The notes beneath the pieces were generated by a model. That model did not search any database and was not told the DNA's origin. It saw only the letters and a program-made list of their open reading frames with translations. The position numbers and the translations under genes were made by a program. Shown here in pieces: positions 39,241 through 53,895 of a stretch of DNA of 64,000 nucleotides. The stretch's first letter is position 1; the number at the start of each line of letters is the position of its first letter. Source of the DNA: Paralvinella palmiformis (Eukaryota > Annelida > Polychaeta > Terebellida > Alvinellidae); assembly GCA_025642065.1 (NCBI GenBank), contig JAODUP010000323.1:336501-400500 (forward strand), written 5' to 3'.

Positions 39241-40221
39241 ATGGTAGTTCATTTGATTTATTTCAAGTCTGACTTGTCATATCTGGACCGTTTTCTTCTT
39301 AACTTACATTTAATCGGATTTTGAGTTATTTGCATCGATGGATTTGCTTCGGTGAAATTATCTTGGTTAGGTATTTGCCTCTCCATTGTTTCCCCATGAT
39401 GTGAATACATTACTGATGTTATTGGGTCAGTTGTAATCTGATTGGAGAGTTTTGTGTTTCAGTATAGTCTTGAGTCTGTAGCATCAGACAGCATTTATGT
39501 AATTGTTTATGTCAAACATTAGGAGATCAATATCTGATCCAGTTCATTTTGGACCTCTGTTATTATTCTACTGGGCTCTGAGCATTAAGGATTAGCTAGC
39601 ATGTAGCACATATATTTGTAAAATCACTGGCACATATAGCACCAAGATGGTTTTATCACATTAGTCATAGAATTAATACATGTGGGTACAGAAAGTTGAC
39701 ATATAAATGTGGAATTGTATGATCTTTAAAGATCTATTAAAAATATTGAAAATTTATCGTCCATTTTAGGATCTTGAAACCATATTTTAAAGCACTAAGG
39801 GCTGTAAATAATCACAATAATCTTATAATTGGATGTCCAAATGAGGGGATTATCTACATGATATATCCTGAATCAAAAGTAAACAAGCATTTCATAATAT
39901 GTGATCTAGAAAGTTTCTGAAAAGGTTTTGAATTCACGTGTATTTTTCACTGTCCACGGTTCTTTCTATTTTAAGTCTTCCTGTCACATGAAAACTTTTA
40001 TGCCCATTCGTGTTTGCAGCCGGTCAGGGTTACCAGAGATCTTGATGAAAAGGAGATCAGCACCAGTATTGAAGCATTCCATTCACATCTCTCAAGCATC
40101 CAGCTGGACAGAGTTAGTGCAGAAAGCATTCCCAGTGGTCTACTGCCTTGGCCCTAATCTGGCCTGTAATACAGTACTGATGGGCAAACTGGTCAGGTTA
40201 TCAAAGAGCTTCATCGAGAAG
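37452..40221 (+). CDS. THOC2: THOC2 exon block: helical-repeat N-terminal half
   Basis: Three exons. Visible matches to the family are [40 protein letters not shown] and CLGPNL, part of the alpha-helical THOC2 N-terminal half. The first exon opens in phase 0 with [16 protein letters not shown], which corresponds to an internal segment of the human protein (DEHKRE), so at least several upstream exons are missing. Confidence 0.9.
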
Positions 40222-41613
40222 GTTGGAAACGTGTTTATTTTTGTTTTGTTGTTTGTTTTGCTTCTAACATGATTTCTTCTTAAGGGGAAGGAGTGTTTTG
40301 TAACTATTTCTCTCGTTTTTATTATTTCATGCATTCACTATTTAATTTTTTTTTGGGTTGGATTGCCAAATATCTGGTGAAGTTATGGTGAGGAAGGTTG
40401 TGGTGTAGAGCATTAACCTTTGATGTCTGAGTGCTTTTGAATGATGCAGTATCTGGTAATATGATGGATGGTGTTGTGTCCCTTGTAGATATATAGCAGC
40501 GGATAATAGCTAAACGAAGTTGTCCGTTTGAAACTGGATTCGTCATTTGTGTCATCAGAAAACATCTAATATCATTTACAAGCCTTACCTGCATGACTCG
40601 TAGTCATATTAATACATCATATTAATCTGTCCATTTCCTGCTGCTTGCCAACCTCATTTCATCTCTTAAAGTCAAATACAACTTGACTAGTTATATTCAG
40701 TTGAGAAGATGCGGCTAAGATTGATTCATTTCATTATATATCGGCCCACCGTGATAAACGTACACTGTGTTGACAATTTACCATTCACCTCTATGGAGAA
40801 GCCGTTCTAGATATATAGAAATAACGTAAATGTTCATCAATAAGAATCCTATGATTGCCTGTAATTTACTAAGTGTTTGTTGATCCGTGTACACCTAACT
40901 CATCATTCTAGATACCTTACACACTCTCCAAATCCCATTACCGGCTTGTTCTGGCCGTGAAATGTCTTTGTGTGATTCTGCCAAAGTAACTGATAAGGCA
41001 ACACAGAAAGACAGATAGAAATTTATGTTCCTATCACTTCTTATCACATTATATTGTATTATGCTTCCTTCATAACAAATATAATGTATCTTATCTTAGA
41101 TCAGATTAGGCAGTAATCAACCTAATAGTTTTGTGCTCGTTTAATCAAATGAAGTGTGAATGAGATGAATGTTGTTGATGGATGCTGCGATAATCTAGTG
41201 TTAATACTGATCCTAATGGCTGCTCAGATACCTTTTAGCGTTAACGGTTACAAAGCTAGATGCTATATTTAATCATCTCAGGTGTCCACATCTCTCCCAT
41301 TGTTATGGCTTGTATATGTTTATTTTCACTGTAGTTAGACAGACACACAGGGAGATAGACACACACACACACAGTGGTAGGCGGAGACCAAATTGACCAA
41401 AGATATCCATGCCTCATACATAAATAACGATGATCACTAACGAACACACTAAATATTGACAAATATGAAAATCACCCACTCTCACCTATATTAAGTATAA
41501 TGGACTCAGTGTCATATTGTCTACTGCTGTAAACTGATGACAGTGTGATGAGCCTCCCCCCCGTAACATTATGGCACTGCTGGTTGGTGTAGACATATCA
41601 TACTGTCTTAATA

Positions 41614-41667
<54 letters not shown>

Positions 41668-44600
41668 GTGTGTGTGTGTGTGTGTGTGTGTGTGAAAAAA
41701 TATAGACCAATAGTGGTGAGGTATCAAATAGTAGACTGTATCAGAGGGAATAAGCAATTTTGTCACTAGTATTATAAAATGGTTATCGGGGGGGGGGGCC
41801 ATCAACGGGGTGTTTGTCAATGTAATCAAAGGCAAATATGTAACAGGAAGTATATGGACATGACAGTTCATATGTTTAACCAAGGAGTCTTTCTGTTATC
41901 ATATAGATTTATCATCCTCTGTTGGGTAAAATGGGGAAGGGAGTATACATAAGGTTATTAGATTGGATGTCTCGGGGGGTGTACTGGGCAGGTTTTCTTC
42001 CATTTAATGGATCACAAGAACTTTCAACCTGTTATAATCTTGTATTCAGAACTATCCCCAGAAATGTCAGACTGGAGCCGAGGTGTCCGATGAAGTATTC
42101 CGTGGCTTTCTAACGCTTATGGATGAGGTGATATTACCGAGCCTGTCTCAGTTGCCATCAAACTGCTGCATGGCTGAGGAAGTGTGGGCATACTTGAGGC
42201 ATCTCAAGTACAAGTACAGGTGAGTACGTGTAAACATTGGTCAAGTGATCCAGTAGAAATGTGATTTTACTCATCCTTTATGATATTTGTGATATTCTCC
42301 TAGTCATTTTACGGATGATCTTAAACGGGAGCTAGTCCGTATTGGGAAATAATGGTCAATATTGTTTAAACACTTGGAAGTGCTCAGGTTCTGTTTGTGT
42401 TAGTGTTCCAGAACTCGGTGTATTTTCCTTGTAGCTTCAGAAACATGTTAATAACAGGGCAGCTCTCAAAATTAATTGATTTTTGGCTTATCATTCTGGA
42501 CTGGATCAATACATAAAATAGTGCATTTTGATCCAGAATGTATCCGCTAATAAAATGTTCACTGCATGCTGCTGGTTTAGAAGTAATCATGCCTTGAAGG
42601 CATGTAGCCGAGTCATCAGAGAACAGTTTCACATTCTCTCTTCAGTGCACTGCATACAAATTTCATCTAGCCTTCACCTTTTCACTTAGGTATCGTTTGT
42701 ATGGACAGTGGAAAAATGACAAATTCAATTTACATCCTAAACTGATCAGAACCCGAGCAGACGTGATCGATAAAGCGAAGTACATCATGAAGTAAGCTTT
42801 ACTCCATTTATCACTTTGTAGGCTGGTGCCCATTAATCAACTGATTGTTTTGTCTTCATTAAATTTAAAGCCCAATCACCCTTTAGTTGATATGTTCTTC
42901 TGGCAATTCTTTTTTTTTCTTTATTTTCTAGCACTTGACATTTAAATATGATATTAATCCATTATATCTGTTGGCTTTTTCTAGACGTCTGGCCAAGGAA
43001 AATGTTAAACAGATGGGACGGCAGATTGGTAAACTGAGTCACAGCAACCCTGGAATAGTATTTGAATTTGTAAGCCAATATATATGAATGCATACTTTCT
43101 GGTATGTTTGCAGTGTATGCATGCATGCACACGCACACACACACACAAGTGCACACACCCACACACACACCCCTATTATTTAAAGAAATTAAATTATTTA
43201 TTCTGGATACCTTCTTTTATATTTTGATGTTAATATTTATTATACAAGTTTAGGTACAAAGGATGACATTCCATTCAATGAGTTGGTGTTCATTTATTGA
43301 TAACATTTGTCCTCACTGGCAAGAAAATTATATTTCTATTGAATTACTTGACAGATGCTTACAAATACTCACCTGGACTTGTACTTTACATAATTCACAC
43401 CTTTTATTCAAACATTTAATTAATTTTTAATTTGTGTTTTTCTTCTTCCATATATACAGATCTTGTCACAGATCCAGATATTTGATAACTTCATTGGACC
43501 AGTTGTTGATTCACTCAAGTTTTTGACCAGTTTGTCTTATGATGTTATATCATGTATCCTTTCACCTATACTGCAATTTCACATTCATGTGGCAGTCTAC
43601 TATATAATGGTATAAAGCTTAGATCTATGCTCAATTGCTTTACTGAACAATATACATTTTTCGTTCAAGTAACATTCTATGGTAAGCTTTTTTAACAGGA
43701 TAAGGTTATCAGGCCAAGTGATCCACAAAGCTATTGACATAAAATAAAAGTTGATTCCTAGAGGTGATTGGTTAACTGTTCTACTAGTTCAGTCATCCTC
43801 ATTTAGCCACATGGCTAAGTAATCATTTTATGTTGTTTTTTGTAGAAATATTAAGATGATGTTGATGATTGATGTTTTACAGCCACTTTTGTGCACACGG
43901 TAGGTTAAGTGGGCTGAGCAACCTCCAAAGGTAATGAAGAAGTCAAAGATGAAACAACCTTCAGATATGCCCATGCCGAGATTCGAATGTGGGTGGTAGT
44001 GATCTGTGGTCCAACATGCTACCACTAGACCATGGAGGTTCCCTTTTAAATATTAAGAACAAATTAGTTAGTTAATCCTGTGATGAATAGATCGGGGTTA
44101 ATTCTGTACACGATGTAGCCTTAACTTCAAGCCCAGATTGTATTATAGAAGCCTTAGCAAATCCTGACAAAGAAAGACTGAAACACGATGACACAAACTT
44201 GTCACTATGGTTACAGAGTAAGTGTTCATTAAAATATATTTCTTTTACAGCTGCTACCCAGCAGGTCGGCTAACATTTGAACTATTTATGTACTCCAGCA
44301 CTGTTTGACTGCTGTGTACTGCTCCATATTTCGCTGTTAGCGTATGCCACATCTATTTAAGAGACGTGGTTCGTCAAGTTCTGTGTTTTCCGTTGTTACA
44401 TGAGACTCATAATTATCATAATGATTTAATGCAGGTTTGGCCAATTTCTGTGGGACTGTATTCAGGAAGTATCAGATAGATTTGGCAGGTATCGCGCAAT
44501 ACGTAGCTAACCAGCTGAAGGCTGGCAAAAGGTATGCTTACATACAAAATATTAGCTTACATACATGTTTTGTTTCGGTAATTAGCCTCACATTTCTCGC

Positions 44601-47600
44601 AAAACAATTCTACTTTATCTTGTCATTCATGTGGAAATACATTTTTGTGAATGTGCATTCTACTTTTTTGTGCATGTTTTGCAGCTACGATTTGTTAATC
44701 TTACGTGAGATCGTACAAAAGATGGTTGGCATTGAAGTGTCAGAAGAGGTAACCGATGGACAATTGGAGGCAATGACTGGTGGAGAACTGCTAAAACAAG
44801 AGGTCTACTTCCTCCATAACTTCTTTCTCGTGTATTTATGTCTGGCCTAGTAGCATGGTTGGCCACAAACCTCTATCACTGGGGTTAAAATCACGTCCTT
44901 TTTCTGGAGGGTGTTTCATTAATAATTTCGCTTAAACTCACTGTCTACAGGCCAATCCCCACCTGAAAGAGGAAAATGGCTGTAAACAAACTGTTGTTGT
45001 TCTGGTTGTTATTGTTGTCAGGCTTGTTAAGCTCATTTCAGCTATCAGCTATATAAACATTAACCTAAAACCACAACAGTTACTCAATAATATCCTGTAC
45101 CATGATCGAGGTATGAAGATGTTACATTATGTATAAAGAATCCCGGATATGTTGATGCATTGCAAATTTAATACCTGTACCTTATGTCTGAAGTGTTTAA
45201 GCATTTCTTTTCACAGGGTGGCTATTTTTCCCAGGTGCGTAACACAAAGAAATCATCAGTGAGGCTAAAGGATGCCCTGCTGGAACACGACCTGGCCATA
45301 CCTCTCTGTCTGCTCATAGCTCAACAGCGTAATTCTATCATATTTATTAAAGAAGCTGAGGATAACAGACATATCAAACTTATTGGCAAGCTTTATGATC
45401 AGGTAAATAGATCAGAATCGCTTGTACATTTTCCTGTTCACTTGCCCTGTCTGAACAGAATGGGTAAGAAATAAATAGAAAATTGCTTTCCCTAAAGTAA
45501 ATATTGATATAGGGTATAGGTGAATGGTGATATAGGGTATAGGTGAATGGTGACTGGTGGAAGTACCTGTAGAACTGGCATTTCTCTACTTTCACTGTTT
45601 CAGTGTCAGGACACTCTAGTCCAGTTCATCACATTCCTGTCACTGCAACTCAGTCCTGATGAATTCCACAAGAAACTGCCGCCTATTGATGACTTAGTTA
45701 TCAACTATCAGGTGTTGCCCGATGTTGCATTTGCCCTTTGGAGGCCGACATATGTCAGTGCAATACAGGTGGGTTATTGTTAGATTACGTATCTATATAT
45801 GCAAGTTTCTAAAATCATTAAAATCAAATATAAAGCTTGTCTTGATAATGGCGAAAATAATAAAATTGATGTTGTTATTATGTTTTTTGTTCTGTGATTC
45901 ATCTTTAAGTAAAACACTTATTACTTTGTCACCTGGAGAGCTTCTCCCTGATCATACGTTCCAGGTGAGACCAGCACCAAGGGTGAAATGGAGCTATCAA
46001 TCAGTAAACCAGCAGTGTAGGACAATTATTCTGAATCGCTTTTGTCATAAAACGTATTTTGCTTTCAGTCCAAATATGAGGAGCTGTTGAAAATCGATAG
46101 ACGAGAAAAGCAGGATGCTAACTCACAAAGTGCCAGGGTAAGGCAATTCTTTACAGAAATAAACTTTGTTATCTGTTATCAGTCTGTATGTTCGGTCTGA
46201 TGATGTATGATCTAAGCATTTCATGTTTTGTCCCCAACCAGGTCAACTGTTACATTGAAGCTTGTAATTCTATAATGAACCCTATCATGGATATGATTAA
46301 CCCACTTAATCCACCAAAAGTATGGGATGAAATAGGGTATGTATCTAGTGGTGTTGTTTAGTATTTGGTGTCATCCCTCGTACATGAATTGTTACCGTTT
46401 TGTATTTTATGATGATTCAGATGCACGAATTGAAATGTTATTATGGTAGCTTTATTAAATAGGCGGTACATTGATCAATGTATTTGATGCATTATTTCGG
46501 ATAAACTGTGCCCATCAAATACTCTGTAAGCTTACGAAATGTGCACCCATACTTTTTATCATAGGATCCAGTTCTACACAACCTTCTGGTCTTTGACTAT
46601 GTATGATCTTCACGTACCTTGTGCTGCCTATGAGAATCAAAGGGCAATACTCAGAGTCCAACTGATCGCTATTGATGATAATAAAGACCTGGTAAGATCC
46701 AGTGCTTTTGTTCCATATGAGTACAACATGATGAGTCAAATTGTCTCCGTTGTTAACCAGAATATTTAATTCTTCCAGATGTACAAAGTGAAATGTTAAA
46801 AGTTTAGATGTAGATTGTAAAGTTTTGAGTAAAAGAATTTAAGTTTGAATGTAGGTCTACTTAATAATCGGCATACTGCCTATGATTTCCCCTCAAACGA
46901 CGTCACTTTTGTTGTACACATTATTATTGTGTAGGCTCAGAGTTCTAGCAAGAAAAAGAAGGAGAAGGACAGATGTTTGAGTCTGATAGAGAAACTGAAA
47001 GAGGAAGAAAAAAAACAGGAGGAGCATGTAAAACTAGTGATTAGTCGACTAAAAAAGGAGAAGGATACATGGTTTTCTCTGAGTGAGTGTCACTGTCTAG
47101 TGAAGAACAAAGTATCTGTCATATGATTTTGTAATATTTTAACCAATTTCTAATTTGTGATAGGTTTGCCTCCAGCATGGATCTGTGAGTGCATGCACAC
47201 ACACACACACACACAGAAAGAGAAAGACATGCGCAGTGAATGTCTTACTAAAACAACATTTATTCTTGAATGTATGTACAGTTTTAATCTCAACATTGTG
47301 CATTTTATTTTTTACAGAAACGGTGCCCAAACAGTCAATGATTACATCCGTGTTACAGCTGTGTTTATTTCCACGATGTTGTTTTACAACAAATGACGCT
47401 GTGTACTGTGCTAAGTTCCTACACATTCTTCACCATCTGAAGACACCTAATTTCTCATCACTGATATGTTATGACAGGGTATGTTCAGCCGCGGATCATT
47501 GTTATTTAGTAGAAATAGTCAACGGTAGTAAACCTAAGTAGGTAGAAACAAGTTGAACTCGTTCATATGAAGTACACAGTACAGTAATCAGTATCTGCCT

Positions 47601-50600
47601 CTATGGCCTAATGGGTAAGAGTGTGGGACTTTCTTACACATGGTCATGCATTGCGGTTTGTCAGGGGTTCGAATCCCAACCGTGGCATTATTGTAGGAAG
47701 AGTTTTTCATCCAACCAAGCCACTGGCAAGGTTTTCTCCGCCGAATACGTCATCTATTGTAAATCATAAATTTATTTAGAATTAGTCCCTGTGGTGAAGC
47801 AGTAAATTACAGACCATATGCATCTCCCTCATTTGAGGTAACTAACCACATAAAATAACGGCCATTATTATTGTTTATCGACATTGTGTAGTAGGGTATT
47901 CTGATAGCCCAGTGGTTAGTGGACACTGCTGCAAACCTCCAGGTTGCGAGTTCAAATCTGGCTCGTGTCTGTCTTTTCTAGATTTTTTCCCTTGGTGAGT
48001 GCATGCCCCTTAGCCGTAAGTCCCAGGAATGATTAGCACTGAGCCAAAAACACTCAACTCGGTGTAATGTAGGAGATTTGTCAGTTTTTAAATGCCCAAA
48101 TGCTTATCACTTTGATCGTCTACTGTTCTCTGACTGAACCTTTTAGAATATTGATGTAATTCCTTTGTTGTACTACAATTATAGACACATTTATTTTCCA
48201 GATATTTACTGAGGCCACTTGGGCAATATCAAGCTGTACAGAGAATGAAGCTCACAGACTTGGCAGGTTTCTGTGTACAGTCCTCGATGACATCATGAGA
48301 TGGCACAGTGACAAGACTATTTTTGAAAAGGTTAGCATAAATGTTTTTGAAATGCCATCCACCGACGCATAGATTAACACGAATGTTGTGTTTAAAACAT
48401 AAAATAAGTGTAATGATGTACCGTATCCCATTATGGTGTAACCAATTTGATGAAATATTGTGTTATCATTCTAGGAATGTGCCAATTTCCCGGGCTTTGT
48501 TACAGTTTTCCGGGTGCCAAAGTCGGATTCTTCATCTCCCCCAGCTGATAGTTTGGATTTTGAGAATTACAGACATGTGGTACACAAGTGGCAGTACAGC
48601 TTATGTGTGGTCAGTACACAAGGGGGCTCTGTTTTATATTCTAATAGGCATGTACAGAATCTATATCAGTATTGTTATTGATTCTGTGTTATATATAGAA
48701 CTGTATCTTCCAGAAACTGATTTTATACATCACATTTGCTTCCAAACCATCATGATTGTATTTAAGATTGGGGTTTTTGAACTGATAAGCAACATATTCT
48801 ATTTCACCATACATTACCATAGGCAGTCATATCACATGTCATAATTTGTACATAATCATGCAGCTCTGTGGCCTAGCGGTAGCATGTTGGTTCACAGATC
48901 ACTACCACCCTTGTTCGAATCTCGGCATTGGCTTATCTGAAGGCTGTTTCCTCTTCGACTTTGCTTCATTACCTTTGGAGGTCGCTTGGCCCATTTAGCC
49001 TACCATGTGCACAAAAGTGGTTATAAAACACCAATTATCACCATATTAGATGTGAACAGTTCCTATGCAAACTCATCAGAAGTCCATTCTATACCTAGTC
49101 AGTGCATAGAGAAATGCTAAGTCACATGGCCGTGTATTTTGGCAAGAAAAACTTAGGTGGCAAAGGTTAAGAATAGACCATTAATTTCCTAAGCTAATTA
49201 GCTGATGAAAAGATAACACCCACAGCAGATTGTGATGATTTGTGGAATGGTACAATATAAACATAGGTGTGCTCTATCCCACAGGTACAACTAAATCACA
49301 CATGGTCATGTGATCAGTAATCAGGTGTTAACAATTCTAATTTGGAATGAGAATATTAGTAAAGAATGTTCTTATCTGTCAGCTGTTTATTTCTTGTCCT
49401 TATTTTCTTATTCTATGAATGGGAATATTGTGTGTCAAACAGAATGAAAACAAGCATTCTGGGGGGAGGGGATTGTGTTTAATCTTAAGTGATGGTTGGT
49501 AATATAGGAATTTGAGGTAATTTCTTTTGAAGTGACCATAAATATAATTCAGCTGATATACAAAGTTACCTCATCATTGCTCATATATCTATGACTGCCT
49601 CTATGGCCTAGTGGGTAAGAGCGTGGAACTTTCTTATTCATGGTTATCAGAGGTTCGAATTCCGGTCGTGGTACTATAATAGGAGTTTTTCATCCAGCCA
49701 GACAACTGACAAGGTTTTCTCCACCAAATATGTCATCTGTTGTAAATTCTAAATTTATTTAGAATTCGTCCTCATGGTGAAGCTGTAAATTACAGACCAT
49801 ATGTGTCTCCCTCATTTGAGGTAGCTAAGCCACGTAAAATAACTGCTATGTTGGCCATTATTATTATACCATAGACACAAAACATAAACATTAATTGACA
49901 GAAACCACTATCTATTTTGAAGGTTAGATGTTAAATTTGATTCAAGCATGGATTCTTGTAAATATAGCCGTGTATATTATAAATAATCAAACATGTTCTG
50001 TGTGTGACCATTTAAGAATCATTACCTCCATTGGATTTGGGATTATATGTGAATGACTGATCATGTCATGAGAGGAACTAAAATGAGAAGACACAAATGG
50101 ACATATATACAGTAGGTCCCTGTTATGACTTGGACCACTATAACACAAATTCAGCTATAACGTGGTCAGACCTTGGACTCCAATTCGTTGGATCCATGAC
50201 AGTACATTTTACCATGAAATGGCATGAAATCAGTCACTGACCAATAAAATGTTTTGAAATAATTTGAATGTATTTTCACAGTTTGTAATTCACACATTAA
50301 AAACATAGCCAACAGTCGTATCTTCTTACACACAAGTAGATTTATTAATCACAACCTTAATTACGCACCACCAAACAAACAGCCCAATCACAACTCCCAT
50401 TTATTGTGTGACTCCACCCACTAAATATGTTTGATTCTGTTTCTTAATTCACAGTTATTGCATATGTTTTATTTATTTTAATTAAGAATCATATTTTGTG
50501 TATAAAAGACCTCTGTTTGGATCATATTGTATGCTATACTTCATGCACAACACTACTTCAAAATGTCAAAACGAAAATCACACACTATTAAAGAGAAATT

Positions 50601-52008
50601 GGAGGCTATTACAAGAGTTAAACATCCGCCCATGAACATTCATTTATTGGTCCATATATCTGCTACCTTCATCTGAAAAACATGCACTATTTCTGGCGGA
50701 TGAATATCACCAATCAAACATCGCTGTTACTTTTTGCGCAATTTTGAAGAAACATCTGATTTTCCATGCAAACACTGAGGTAATAGTAATGTTTAAATCA
50801 ACAAATGATTAAACAATTAGTGGGAACATTTATGAAATAAATAGTTGCATGTAATCTTCAAGGATGGTGCAAACATTTCACCCACCATGACAGTGCTTAT
50901 TTTTTGTAGGCCACCTGTAACACAGTCAACCAGCTTGTGGACCCCAACAACCATGTTATAATGGGTGCCTACTGTACTTAATAAATGATAGTATTAGTGT
51001 TTAGAGTAAATTCGTTTAATGTGTGGAGAGAATGTAAGTAGTGTTTGTTTGTTTGTTTGTCTGGTGTCATTTTGATTTCCACTGTTTACATTTATTGTTT
51101 TTACTCTTTTCTAGTCTACTGCCAACAATATAGACTCCAAGGATTACATGCAGATTAGAAATGCCCTAATTGTACTGACTAAGGTTAGTGAATAAAATAT
51201 GATGTGGTCACTGTATGTATTAACACACTGGGTACCATTCTGAAGTGAACCCTGTGGCCCAATCACAGGAATGATACTGTGTATGCTTACTGCGGATGTC
51301 TGTCTCCGATAAATATTAGCTTTTCAAATATTTATTCAGATTTGTTCGTAATGAGCTGTATGTGAGTAGTTTATTCTACATTCGCAGATGTTGCCACATT
51401 TCCCACGTGTGATGCGATTCGGTTTGGCATTAGAAAGAAGAGTGGAAAGGCTTTGTCAGGAAGAGAAAGACAAAAGGCCTGATTTATTTGCATTGGCTAT
51501 GGGGTTAGTGTTTGTATTCTTGCAACATTTAGTTCATGAAATACAACAAGGTCAACTATTCATGTTGTTGCGTGCAGTGAATTTTGATTATATACATGTG
51601 CTTTATCTGTAGGTACATTGGCCAGCTTAGACAGCGCAGTAAGACATGGATTGAAGAATCAGAATTTCACAACATCTCGGTAAGTATGAAAGATGATATT
51701 ATGTCGTTATGCTTGAGACATATGTTGTGATCAAACATAAACATACATCTACAGGGTGTAACAGTTTATTCTGAGAAGTCTGTGTTGTATGTTTGTTCAA
51801 ATATTTGTATTTAATATTTAGCACCTACCCCAAGTACATGCCAGAAGTACATGGCCTAAGTACTTTGGTTTTATTTATTTATTATCTGGAAAACTGTCAA
51901 TATTCACTAAACTTCAAAAGATGCAAAATCATTTCAAACATTTTACCAAACAAAACTAACTCTCTCTCTCTCTCTCTCTCTGTATATGCATATGTGTGTA
52001 TATACGTG

Positions 52009-52059
<51 letters not shown>

Positions 52060-53430
52060 CACACATACACACACAGTAGAATTACCATTGGCAGCCATTC
52101 CTGCTTAGGCAACCATTTCCCCATTAAGACCTCAATCTGTAATTCCCAAATTTTCTCCTTTGTTCTACACACTGAAAAATTCCCATAATCCAACCATTCC
52201 CTTATTCTGATTTACAACTACAATTTGTTGTCCCAGACTGCAAAATACATCCCTGTACAATGACTGTAGACCAAATGTATTAAAAAGTCTATTGGAATTA
52301 CACCTCTTGTGCACAATTCTCCACAATATTTGTCTCCACAACAGTCTGTCCTTACCTGATTTCATCCAGTTGACAATGCTTCACCTTGAATAACATCGGT
52401 TCATGAATATGTGCACATTGGTGATGATGATAATGATAACATTGTTTGTGAGAATCAGGCCGATGACTTGGAACAGCAGTTATTAAATGCTGATGATGAT
52501 GATGAAGATGATAATAATAATACTGATGCTATTTCAATGTCAAGAAATCCAGTCATCGGGAGAAGAAATTTCACTGTGTTAGCGGCCGTCTTGTGGCATC
52601 TAGACTCTAGATATAGATGCAAATGGACATCAATCATCATTTTGATTTAAACTCATGCAGTCATAAAGTGAAAATAGAAGTGAAACAGGTTGATGATAAT
52701 TATACATTTGTAATGAAAATCAGTATTTATATGTAAAAGTATCTGATTTTTGTAATTATGGATAAACGTTGTTGGTCTCAGTTGCGCATTTCACGACTTT
52801 CAATTCGAAGGCAGCGTCGGTAACAAGACATCTGGTACCCAAGACATCCCATATCCAAGAGCATTGTATCTCATTCGTTTGGCCACATAGACATTAGGGT
52901 GCCCCCATATACATATTTTGTCTGGGCATATTTATACTAATAATGGGATTATTACTGATTAATTTACTAACTGACCACATATACCAGTAATTTACATTGT
53001 CTCGATTATTGCCGCATTATAGTGACCAAAACGTACCATCAAAGGCTCAGTAGTTTGAATATGTCTACTGTATATACTCTCTTGTAAGTCAATCCGGCAG
53101 ATAAGTTGAGGCCAATTTTTGACCCTGTAATTCTTTCCTCGGGCATATGCTCACGTATAAGTTGAGGTCAAGTATTGGCTTAAAATCCCTCAAAATCGGA
53201 ATCATTGTCGTTATTCGAGAATAAGTTGACCCAGTCATTCAAACTCATGGTGTAAGCAAGTGCATTGTGAATATCAGTTTCTTCACCGACAGCGACACAC
53301 ACAGAAAGAGACAGAGACACACGTGTGCACACACACGCACACACACACACACGATTTGGCTTAGATGTCATATCTAATATAAATAAACAAACTTGTCACA
53401 CCAAACATGCTTGCTTCACCAGCAGTGACG

Positions 53431-53466
<36 letters not shown>

Positions 53467-53631
53467 CACACACACACTGTACACACACACTGAGAGAGAG
53501 AGAGAGAGAGGCGCGCATGCACACACACACACACACGATTTGGCTTTGATGTCATAACTAATATAAATAAAAAAACATGTCACACCAAACACACTTGCTT
53601 CACCAGCAGGGACGCACACACAGAGAGAGAG

Positions 53632-53695
<64 letters not shown>

Positions 53696-53854
53696 CACAC
53701 ACACACACACACACACTGTACACACACACTGAGAGAGAGAGAGAGAGAGAGAGACGCGCATGCACACACACACACACACGATTTGGCTTTGATGTCATAA
53801 CTAATATAAATAAAAAAACATGTCACACCAAACACACTTGCTTCACCAGCAGGG

Positions 53855-53895
<41 letters not shown>

